From Prevotellaceae bacterium (lineage in GTDB: Bacteria > Bacteroidota > Bacteroidia > Bacteroidales > Bacteroidaceae), in assembly GCA_030536165.1 (NCBI GenBank), contig JAUNQM010000016.1, forward strand, positions 1 through 16,527: a stretch of DNA of 16,527 nucleotides. The letters are read 5' to 3'. The notes below the pieces were generated by a model. It was not told the DNA's origin. It saw only the letters and a program-made list of their open reading frames with translations, and searched no databases. The translations under genes and the position numbers were made by a program. Every line of letters begins with the position of its first letter. Position 1 is the stretch's first letter. Positions 6,130 through 12,483 of the stretch are shown here, one piece after another.

Positions 6130-8219
6130 AATTTTATTATAGTTTCAGTTTTAGGCTTGATGTTTATTTCCTTATTATATATATAAAGCGTGCCGTTTCC
6201 GCCGTCGCTATAGACAGACACCTCATCTTTGCTGACCCGCACGTGAATCTTTCCGAAAGGTGTAGGCACGTCGCCTTCCATCCATTCCAGACCTCCGAGC
6301 ACTGGTCTTACTTCGTATTCCTCGAAGCCTGGCTTTGTAGGTCGCACGCCTAAATAGTATTTTCCAAGCAGATAGACAGGGCTGGCTCCCCATGCATGGC
6401 AGAGGCTTTTGCCGTAAGGACGACCATACATGGCAAGATGCTGCGTGCCACTCTCGCTTGGTATGTATTTCTCCCAGAACGAAGTCGCGCCTTCATCGAG
6501 CATTCCGCCCCAATATGATTTCATCTCTCTGAGCACATCGTCTTGCATACCCATAAGGCATAGGGCTTCAAGTTCATAGAAACGCATGTAAGGAGTCGTG
6601 ATGGCTTCTACCTCTGGATTGAGCATCACGTGGTCGAGTATTTCTTTCTTCCTCGCTTCGTCGGCATAGCCATAAATGATGGCAAACATATTCGGGAACT
6701 TCGTCACCATCGTGTTTATCTGTCCGTCTTCCAAGTTGTGGAGGAAAGCATGGCGCGCGCTGTCCCAGAAAGTTTCTGTAAACGTAGCCTTTAATTTTCC
6801 TGCAAGTTCGTTGTATTGATTTGCTTCGATGCTTTTGCTGCAGAGGTTTGCGCATAGTGCCATCGTTTCAAGCGACTTGCAGAAAAGTATCTGCTCGAAA
6901 CACATCACCCCACGTTTGTGCATCGGGAAATCAACCCAATCCACGAAAATCCAGTCATCGGGCTGTCCTTCTGCCATGCCATTTTCGTCGGTTCTACCGA
7001 GACAATACGCCATCAGCGTCTTCATCTTCGGGTACATTTCTTCCACGAAAGCCTTATCGCCGCTGTAGAGGTAGAAGTCGTAGATGCCGTTGAACCAATA
7101 GAACGTGTAGTCCATTATCGTGTTGATGTGTGCCGTGACAGGGTCTTTGCCACGAAGCAGACGAATTGTGCGCTTCACGCAATCGCTATCGAAGAAGAGG
7201 TAATAGTTCATCAGGAAGCTCTGCACAGCGTCTCCACTCCACACCCAACGGTCGCGCTTGATGCCGTCCATAAAGAATTCACGCGTGGTCAGTTGAAGTG
7301 TGTAGGCACCTACATCCCATATTTTGTTCAACTGTTCGTCGTTGCAACGGAAAGTTCCCCTATATTCGAGCGGCAGATATTCGTATTGCATCGAGAGGTT
7401 TCCCACTTTCACGCTGCCACTTGTTATGATATTCACATAACGGAAAGCCTTTGAGAACGCCAAAGTGTAATTAAATTCACTCTCTGCCTCGCGCTTCACT
7501 TTTTCCGCAAGATTGTGTCCGAGGTCGATAGTTTCCCAATTTTCTGCGGTTTCACCGATAGATATCTTATCGAGCGTCTCACAGAAATCTTCGTCCAACG
7601 CCTCTTCCCGACTCTCGCCGTAGCAGATTGTAATCTCACCCTCACCGCTTATTCCTTCCAAATTCAGATAGCCCATCGTCTCTCGGCCAAAGTCGTAGAG
7701 ACCCTGCTCCACAGATACCGCTGACTGAGGTTTTCGTTCAAGACTGAACTTTGAAGGCGGACAATCGGGGCTATCGAACTTCCAACTTGCAGCAGGCACA
7801 TAGACACCTGAACCGTGGGCTACGCCATTCTCATCAATCCAGATTTTATCTTCGAACGTAGCGAGCCACGAAGAGTCGCTGACAATGGTCGTTCCACGAA
7901 CGAAAAGTAACGGTGGAATCGGCTGATTTACCACTTTTATGTTTATTGCGTGACAGCCTTTCGGCACCGTAACTTTGCGTGGCATGCCAAAGACTTTCAC
8001 TCCGTCGATGGCGACGTTATAGTCACCCTCGGCGAAGACCTCGATGGTTTCGTCGTCGGTAAGGCTTACTTTGGTGCTGAATTCAACCATAGGATAATGG
8101 CTATCCTGCTTCCAGAACGTCGGCGACATGGCTCCACGTTCGCTGCGGAGGTTGTTAAACCTATTTCCAAGCCACATTTCAAAGTCGCCAGGATACCAAA
8201 TCCATTTCGCTTGCTTCAT
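6126..8219 (-). CDS. GH78-type alpha-L-rhamnosidase, apparently cytoplasmic
   Basis: 697 residues. An N-terminal beta-rich part (about 1-290) precedes the six-hairpin barrel (about 290-620) and a C-terminal beta domain (GVRPTKPGFEEYEVRP, then a strand-rich tail), the usual GH78 order. The active-site signature is DGIKRDRWVWSGD (318-330), equivalent to the family D-x4-E-x6-D motif. D318 and D330 are kept, but the general-acid position, normally Glu, is D323. The general base is probably E583 in GATSFWEKY. No signal peptide is visible, and an in-frame TAA lies 15 bases upstream, so the ATG at 8219 cannot be extended. GH78 enzymes cleave terminal alpha-L-rhamnose by inversion. This is the first gene of the minus-strand operon; the next gene (GH138) overlaps it by four bases, which suggests linked work on rhamnogalacturonan oligosaccharides. 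Confidence 0.85.
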   Translation of the reverse strand: MKQAKWIWYPGDFEMWLGNRFNNLRSERGAMSPTFWKQDSHYPMVEFSTKVSLTDDETIEVFAEGDYNVAIDGVKVFGMPRKVTVPKGCHAINIKVVNQPIPPLLFVRGTTIVSDSSWLATFEDKIWIDENGVAHGSGVYVPAASWKFDSPDCPPSKFSLERKPQSAVSVEQGLYDFGRETMGYLNLEGISGEGEITICYGESREEALDEDFCETLDKISIGETAENWETIDLGHNLAEKVKREAESEFNYTLAFSKAFRYVNIITSGSVKVGNLSMQYEYLPLEYRGTFRCNDEQLNKIWDVGAYTLQLTTREFFMDGIKRDRWVWSGDAVQSFLMNYYLFFDSDCVKRTIRLLRGKDPVTAHINTIMDYTFYWFNGIYDFYLYSGDKAFVEEMYPKMKTLMAYCLGRTDENGMAEGQPDDWIFVDWVDFPMHKRGVMCFEQILFCKSLETMALCANLCSKSIEANQYNELAGKLKATFTETFWDSARHAFLHNLEDGQINTMVTKFPNMFAIIYGYADEARKKEILDHVMLNPEVEAITTPYMRFYELEALCLMGMQDDVLREMKSYWGGMLDEGATSFWEKYIPSESGTQHLAMYGRPYGKSLCHAWGASPVYLLGKYYLGVRPTKPGFEEYEVRPVLGGLEWMEGDVPTPFGKIHVRVSKDEVSVYSDGGNGTLYIYNKEINIKPKTETIIKL

Positions 8220-8259
8220 AAGTACGATTGTTTTAGTGTGTCACAATTTTTTGCCACGA

Positions 8260-8289
8260 CAAAGTTAGTGCAAGTTGACCGAAATACAA
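8260..8289 (-). promoter_or_regulatory. Promoter of the GH78-GH138 operon
   Basis: On the minus strand TTG (8287-8289) is followed by exactly 19 bases and then TAACTTTG (8260-8267), an excellent match to the Bacteroidetes sigma-ABfr consensus. The -7 box ends about 40 bases from the GH78 start codon, giving a short leader. Confidence 0.8.
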
Positions 8290-8325
8290 AATAAAAGATG
8301 CAGTTTTTTATTATTTATTGAACAT

Positions 8326-8355
8326 TTGTACATTGTACATGGTAAATTGTACATG
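8326..8355. repeat. Heptamer-built 30-bp repeat, copy 1
   Basis: On the plus strand the block reads TTGTACA, TTGTACA, TGGTAAA, TTGTACA, TG: four phased 7-base units. It matches the reverse complement of 12401-12430 at 29 of 30 positions. Degenerate units (TTATTTA, TTGAACA) precede it on the left. It lies 37 bases upstream of the -33 element of the GH78 promoter. Confidence 0.85.
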
Positions 8356-8374
8356 ACATTACACCTTATTTATA

Positions 8375-8403
8375 ATACGCGCACGCACACGCGCGCACGC
8401 GTG
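8375..8403. other. 29-base alternating purine-pyrimidine tract (candidate Z-DNA)
   Basis: From 8375 to 8403 every step alternates purine and pyrimidine, mostly CG and CA steps (ATACGCGCACGCACAC, then GCGCGCACGCGTG). It stands out from the surrounding AT-rich intergenic DNA and sits between the divergent GH78 and dapB promoters. Left-handed structure is an inference from base pattern. Confidence 0.8.
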
Positions 8404-8523
8404 ATGAGCAGATTCGATGGAAATGTCCTACAAAATCAGAAAAACTTTTGGTTGAACGTATAGAAATCTTGCTGACTTCACACGGCATACCCAGACAACA
8501 TTCTGCGCTAAATTTGGCCTTTC

Positions 8524-8606
8524 ACACCTTAGATGTTTCGCTTGTCACACCTTAGGTGTTCAATGGGGTAACACCTTAGGAGTGAACGCGTTTACACCTG
8601 AGGTGT
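8524..8606. repeat. Array of four ACACCTnAGGTGT palindromes
   Basis: The units start at 8524, 8547, 8571 and 8594, so the period is 23-24 bases. They read ACACCTTAGATGT, ACACCTTAGGTGT, ACACCTTAGGAGT and ACACCTGAGGTGT. The second and fourth are perfect 13-base palindromes around the central base; the others differ by one base. The flanks also tend to be symmetric (TTyACACC...GTGTgAA). The array lies about 215 bases upstream of the dapB promoter and about 235 bases upstream of the GH78 promoter. It may be an operator array or a run of small hairpins. Confidence 0.85.
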
Positions 8607-8618
8607 GAAGGGCTAAGA

Positions 8619-8790
8619 AAAGCATTAAGTATGCTTTGACAGACGGATCCGTGGGTCTGCGGCTTCTTTTGCAAGGAAAATTCACTTTCCGCTACAAATA
8701 TGAGCATTTCTTCCGCAAAAATCCTATGTTTCGCCCAAAAAGTTTCGCCATACGCCCCACTTCAAGGCATAATATGCGCGAGAAACTTTT
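8619..8790. other. Intergenic segment with several short inverted repeats, no gene recognised
   Basis: The segment holds a hairpin AAAGCAT-TAAGT-ATGCTTT (8619-8637), a 10-bp palindrome ACGGATCCGT (8643-8652), and a 9-bp inverted repeat AAAAGTTTC / GAAACTTTT (8738-8746 and 8782-8790). There is no T run after the first hairpin and no ORF of note. With the repeats to its left, it fills the 655-base gap between the divergent GH78 and dapB genes. Confidence 0.45.
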
Positions 8791-8819
8791 ATAAATAATG
8801 TAAAAAACGTGAAGATAGA

Positions 8820-8850
8820 TTGCTGTTTAAGTAATAATTTTGTAATTTTG
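8820..8850 (+). promoter_or_regulatory. Promoter of dapB
   Basis: TTG (8820-8822), 20 bases, then TAATTTTG (8843-8850) fits the Bacteroidetes promoter consensus. The -7 box ends 24 bases before the dapB ATG. A second TAATTTTG-like string overlaps a few bases upstream but has no well-placed -33 TTG. Confidence 0.75.
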
Positions 8851-8874
8851 TGGCGTTAAACAAAAAACATCTAC

Positions 8875-9606
8875 ATGAAGATAGCACTGATAGGCTACGG
8901 CAAGATGGGGCGCATGATTGAGCAGATTGCCTTGCAAAGAGGCCACGAGATAGTGTGCAAGATAGACATCGACAACCAGCAGGACTTCGACAGCGAAGCG
9001 TTCTGCTCGGCCGACGTAGCCATTGAATTCACCAATCCAAAGGTGGCGTACGACAATTATCTGAAGGCTTTTAGCCACAACGTGAAGGTTGTGTCGGGCT
9101 CTACAGGATGGTTGAAGGAGCATGGCGATGATGTCAAACGACTCTGCACAGAAGGCGGTCAGACGCTGTTCTGGGCAAGTAATTTCAGTGTCGGTGTGGC
9201 TATTTTCAGTGCCGTGAACAAATACCTCGCACGGATAATGAACAGATTTGAGGCTTACGACGTGAAGATGGAAGAGACGCATCACGTGCACAAACTCGAC
9301 GCGCCAAGCGGAACTGCCATCACACTTGCGGAGGATATCATCGCCAACATAGACAGAAAGGACGAATGGATTCTCACAAATACAGCTAATAACACGCCTG
9401 ACGACAGCCAGTTGCCGATAACATCAATCCGCGAAGGCGAGGTGCCTGGCATACACACTGTGACTTACGACAGCGAGGCTGACATGATTCGCATTACCCA
9501 CGATGCACATTCGCGCAAGGGGTTTGCGCTTGGTGCAGTGCTCGCAGCCGAATACACTCTAACCCACAATGGGCTGCTAACGACGTCGGACTTATTTAAG
9601 TTTTGA
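8875..9606 (+). CDS. dapB: 4-hydroxy-tetrahydrodipicolinate reductase
   Basis: Catalyses the NAD(P)H-dependent reduction step of the diaminopimelate-lysine pathway in the cytoplasm, feeding peptidoglycan and lysine. The 243 residues have the Rossmann motif GYGKMG (7-12), the SGSTGW loop (74-79) and the family signature ETHHVHKLDAPSGTA, in which H136 and K140 correspond to the catalytic His159 and Lys163 of the E. coli enzyme. The IREGEVPGIHTV and HDAHSRKGFALG segments are also typical. The ATG at 8875 gives the glycine motif at the expected distance from the N terminus. It has its own promoter. It is followed by a hairpin cluster and then lepB, an order (dapB-lepB-wbqC) that I know from other Bacteroidetes. 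Confidence 0.95.
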   Translation: MKIALIGYGKMGRMIEQIALQRGHEIVCKIDIDNQQDFDSEAFCSADVAIEFTNPKVAYDNYLKAFSHNVKVVSGSTGWLKEHGDDVKRLCTEGGQTLFWASNFSVGVAIFSAVNKYLARIMNRFEAYDVKMEETHHVHKLDAPSGTAITLAEDIIANIDRKDEWILTNTANNTPDDSQLPITSIREGEVPGIHTVTYDSEADMIRITHDAHSRKGFALGAVLAAEYTLTHNGLLTTSDLFKF

Positions 9607-9635
9607 GATTAGTTTAGGTGTGATAGTGTTCGTCT

Positions 9636-9839
9636 TGACCCCAATAGGGGTCATACATTGGTAACCGCAGGTCTACGACCTGCGGAGAAAACCATCCACT
9701 CCCACATCGACCCCATGGGGTCGCATATCATAGTGCCACCCAAATATAGTACGACCCCTTGGGGTCGATGATGTGGAAGGGTGCGAAATCTGCAGGTCTT
9801 CGACCCGCAGTTACCCATAGTCAGACCTCTTTGAGGTCT
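9636..9839. repeat. Composite palindromic element of six hairpins
   Basis: Six stems are readable: TGACCCC/GGGGTCA (9636-9653), CCGCAGGTC/GACCTGCGG (9665-9685), CGACCCCATGGGGTCG (9708-9723), CGACCCC/GGGGTCG (9752-9767), CTGCAGGTC/GACCCGCAG with one mismatch (9790-9810), and AGACCTC/GAGGTCT (9823-9839). GGTAAC (9660-9665) is mirrored by GTTACC (9810-9815). Stems 1 and 6, 2 and 5, 3 and 4, and the GGTAAC pair all centre on about 9737.5, so the whole block is one large imperfect palindrome. It fills most of the dapB-lepB gap. It resembles REP/BIME-type intergenic repeats and may also terminate dapB transcription. Confidence 0.85.
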
Positions 9840-9895
9840 CGAAGGAATGTATTTAATCCAATAAAAAAAATAATAAACAAATAACAAAAAACGAT

Positions 9896-11317
9896 ATGGA
9901 AGATTTAGAGAAAAAGAAACTGAATATGACGGTGCAATGGACAAAACTCATCATTGTCTTAGTATTATATTTGCTGTTCCTTTATTGGATTAACGGATGG
10001 TGGGGACTTGTTATCGTTCCGTTCATTTTCGACGCATACATAACAAAGAAGATTCGTTGGACTTGGTGGAAGGACGCTGAGGCTCCGATACGCTTCGTAA
10101 TGAGTTGGATTGACGCCATTGTGTTCGCTCTCGTGGCAGTTTATTTCGTCAACCTCTACTTCTTCCAGAACTACGAAATTCCTTCTTCTTCGCTCGAAAA
10201 GTCGTTGCTTACAGGTGATTATCTCTTTGTGAGCAAGGCGAGCTACGGTCCTCGTAAGCCTATGACGCCGCTCACAATGCCGCTGACTCAGCACACGCTT
10301 CCTGTCACTGGCACAAAGAGTTACATCGAGTGGCCTCAGTGGAAGTATGAGCGCGTGAAGGGACTTGGCAAGGTGGAACTCAACGATATTGTTGTGTTCA
10401 ACTATCCTGCAGGCGACTCACTGCTTGAAAGTCCGAAGTATCAGGCTGCCGATTACTATCAGCTTTGCTACAATTTCGGCTACCAGATAATGCAGACTAA
10501 CCCCGATGCAATCGACTCAACTGAACTGCGCAGTTTCTACGAAGAAGTGTATGCGCTCGGTAGAGACTACATAAAGAAAAATCCCGATGAATTCGGCCAA
10601 ATCATCACTCGACCAGTTGACAGAAGGGAGAATTACGTGAAGCGTTGCGTCGGACTTCCAGGACAGACTCTTGAGATAAAAGACCACATCGTATATCTCG
10701 ATGGCAAGGCAAACAAGGAGCCAGACAATGTGCAGTATTCTTATAAGGTAAAACTGAAGCAGAACCTTCCTGACGACGTGATGCAGCAACTCGGAATCAC
10801 GCTCGAAGACTTGACAAGCCTGAACCAAAACGGATTTATGCCTATGACAAAGGCAACGGTTAAGGCTCTCGAGGCAAGGAAAGACCTTGTTGATAGTATT
10901 TCATACAACTCTGAATGCTACTATGGCGAAGTATATCCACTCAATGCCCGCACCCATTGGACGCGCGACAACTATGGTCCTGTATGGATACCTAAGAAGG
11001 GCGAGAGCATCACGCTGACTATGGATAACCTTCCAATCTATGAGCGTCCTATAAGGATTTACGAAGGCAACGACCTCAAGGTTGTCGGCGATAAGATTCT
11101 CATCAACGGCAAGGAAGCAAAGTCTTACACGTTTAAGATGGACTACTACTGGATGATGGGCGATAACCGCCACAACTCAGCCGACTCACGTTACTGGGGC
11201 TTTGTGCCTGAGGACCACATCGTAGGCAAGCCTATCTTCATCTGGCTTTCAATAGACCCAGACGGTCGTGGCATTCGCTGGAACCGTATGTTCCGTTGGG
11301 TAGATAATATTAAGTAA
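9896..11317 (+). CDS. lepB: Signal peptidase I
   Basis: A membrane serine protease that removes Sec signal peptides on the periplasmic face of the inner membrane. The 473 residues contain hydrophobic helices at about 17-46 (possibly two) and 70-90, followed by the catalytic region. YEIPSSSLEKSLLTGDY holds the nucleophile, probably S99, with Leu instead of the usual Met after it, common in Bacteroidetes. The general base is K249 in RRENYVKRCVGLPGQ. The C-terminal box WMMGDNRHNSADSRYWG (419-435) is intact. Insertions between Ser and Lys, and after Lys, make it longer than the E. coli enzyme, which is normal for this phylum. An in-frame ATG ten codons later (MTVQWTK) is an alternative start. No clear promoter is seen immediately upstream. 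It is needed to process the signal peptides of the secreted enzymes encoded nearby, among many others. Confidence 0.94.
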   Translation: MEDLEKKKLNMTVQWTKLIIVLVLYLLFLYWINGWWGLVIVPFIFDAYITKKIRWTWWKDAEAPIRFVMSWIDAIVFALVAVYFVNLYFFQNYEIPSSSLEKSLLTGDYLFVSKASYGPRKPMTPLTMPLTQHTLPVTGTKSYIEWPQWKYERVKGLGKVELNDIVVFNYPAGDSLLESPKYQAADYYQLCYNFGYQIMQTNPDAIDSTELRSFYEEVYALGRDYIKKNPDEFGQIITRPVDRRENYVKRCVGLPGQTLEIKDHIVYLDGKANKEPDNVQYSYKVKLKQNLPDDVMQQLGITLEDLTSLNQNGFMPMTKATVKALEARKDLVDSISYNSECYYGEVYPLNARTHWTRDNYGPVWIPKKGESITLTMDNLPIYERPIRIYEGNDLKVVGDKILINGKEAKSYTFKMDYYWMMGDNRHNSADSRYWGFVPEDHIVGKPIFIWLSIDPDGRGIRWNRMFRWVDNIK

Positions 11318-11323
11318 AAGGAG

Positions 11324-11340
11324 TTCTATAATCTATAGAA
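11324..11340 (+). promoter_or_regulatory. Perfect 7-bp palindrome between lepB and the wbqC-like gene
   Basis: TTCTATA, ATC, TATAGAA forms an inverted repeat with a 3-base loop. It lies between a GGAG string (11320-11323) and the proposed TTG start at 11345, so in RNA it could separate or mask the initiation region. The stem is weak (AU-rich). Confidence 0.5.
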
Positions 11341-11344
11341 TAAC

Positions 11345-11932
11345 TTGAACGTCTTGAAACCTTCTTCGTCACATATAATCCTTCCAACAGCATATTTCGC
11401 CCCGATTCAATATTATAAGGTATTGAATTCGGGCTGTGAAGTATGGATTGAGCAATACGAAAACTACCAGAAGCAAAGCATTCGCACACGCTGCGAGATT
11501 GCCACGTCGCAGGGAAAGCAAACGCTCTCAATACCTGTCGAGGGAAGTCACGGACAGAAATGCCAGATGAAAGACGTACGTATCAGCGACCACGGCAATT
11601 GGCGGCATCTGCATTGGAATGCCCTTGTCACGGCTTATCATGAGTCGCCATTCTTCGAATATTACGAAGACGACTTGCGACCTTTCTTTGAAAAGAAATG
11701 GACTTTCCTCCTTGACTTCAACAATGAGATAAACGCAAAAATATGCGAACTCACCGACATATTTCCTTCGATTCATCTTACTGAAAAGTATGAGGGTGTG
11801 TCCTTGTTGCAAGAACCAACTGAGGTGAAACCATATTATCAGGTTTATCAGCAAAAGACTGGTTTTATTCCTAACCTAAGCATACTCGACCTTTTGTTTA
11901 ATATGGGCAACGAGAGTGTGCTTTACTTATAA
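11345..11932 (+). CDS. WbqC-like family protein
   Basis: 195 residues of the WbqC-like family (Pfam WbqC), a set of proteins sometimes found in O-antigen loci but of unclear biochemistry. The N terminus shows ILPTAYFAPIQYYKVL, the middle has RTRCEIATSQGKQTLSIPVEG, WRHLHWNALVTAYHESPFFEYY and FLLDFNNEIN, and the C terminus GFIPNLSILDLLF ends as in other members. The open frame has no ATG near the conserved N terminus: an in-frame TAG lies at 11336-11338, so the start must be TTG (11345 or 11354) or a rarer codon. I use the first TTG because a GGAG lies 21 bases upstream. It follows lepB by 27 bases and precedes dtd by 12, so the three are probably co-transcribed. Confidence 0.88.
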   Translation: MNVLKPSSSHIILPTAYFAPIQYYKVLNSGCEVWIEQYENYQKQSIRTRCEIATSQGKQTLSIPVEGSHGQKCQMKDVRISDHGNWRHLHWNALVTAYHESPFFEYYEDDLRPFFEKKWTFLLDFNNEINAKICELTDIFPSIHLTEKYEGVSLLQEPTEVKPYYQVYQQKTGFIPNLSILDLLFNMGNESVLYL

Positions 11933-11944
11933 AAACCGACAAGC

Positions 11945-12397
11945 ATGAGAATCGTAATCCAGAGAGTTAAGCAGGCTTCTGTTACTATCGACAATGCCGT
12001 AAAGTCATGCATTGGATATGGCTATCTGATACTTGTGGGCACTTGCGAAGACGATAATGACGAGGATATAGAATGGCTTGCAAACAAGATTGTGAACCTT
12101 CGTATCATGGACGATGACGAAGGCGTAATGAACAAATCAATCCTCGACACAGGCGGTGAGATTCTTGTCGTGAGCCAGTTCACTCTCTGGGCTTCGTACA
12201 AGAAAGGCAACCGTCCTTCATATCTGCGTGCAGGTAGTCACACAATAACCGAGCCGCTTTATGAGAAGTTCTGCAACGTCCTTTCGCAGAAACTTGGCAA
12301 GGAGGTGCAGACAGGCACGTTTGGTGCAATGATGGAAGTGGCTCTCATCAACGATGGGCCTGTAACCATCTGCATGGATACAAAGAACAAAGAATAA
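11945..12397 (+). CDS. dtd: D-aminoacyl-tRNA deacylase
   Basis: Hydrolyses D-amino acids (and glycine) mischarged on tRNA, a cytoplasmic proofreading step. The 150 residues match the family length. Both signature motifs are intact: SQFTL (77-81) and the NxGPVT motif as NDGPVT (136-141), which carries the cross-subunit proline of the dimeric active site. GTFGAMMEV (124-132) is also typical. The start MRIVIQRV is the standard N terminus of the family. It lies 12 bases after the wbqC-like stop, and a heptamer repeat begins 4 bases after its stop. No terminator separates it from the GH97 gene 86 bases downstream, so read-through into GH97 is possible. Confidence 0.95.
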   Translation: MRIVIQRVKQASVTIDNAVKSCIGYGYLILVGTCEDDNDEDIEWLANKIVNLRIMDDDEGVMNKSILDTGGEILVVSQFTLWASYKKGNRPSYLRAGSHTITEPLYEKFCNVLSQKLGKEVQTGTFGAMMEVALINDGPVTICMDTKNKE

Positions 12398-12400
12398 AGG

Positions 12401-12452
12401 CATGTACCATTTACCATGTACAATGTACAATTATCATTTAGTCATTGTACAA
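12401..12452. repeat. Heptamer-built repeat, copy 2, with degenerate extension
   Basis: Bases 12401-12430 are the reverse complement of the block at 8326-8355 with one mismatch. On the minus strand the units read TTGTACA, TTGTACA, TGGTAAA, TGGTACA, TG. A further TTGTACA and two degenerate heptamers lie to the right, up to about 12452. It fills most of the dtd-GH97 gap and ends about 30-50 bases before the GH97 start. Confidence 0.85.
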
Positions 12453-12483
12453 CACTCATATAATACTCCTAAAAATAACCTAA

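Noticed and set aside
8524..8606. Reading the four-unit palindrome array as a CRISPR
   Set aside because: Units are 13 bases with 10-11-base gaps, far below CRISPR repeat and spacer sizes, and no cas genes are present.
9651..9944. 97-codon minus-strand frame across the dapB-lepB gap
   Set aside because: It is made mostly of the translated hairpin arms and runs into the lepB start region, so it is not a credible protein.
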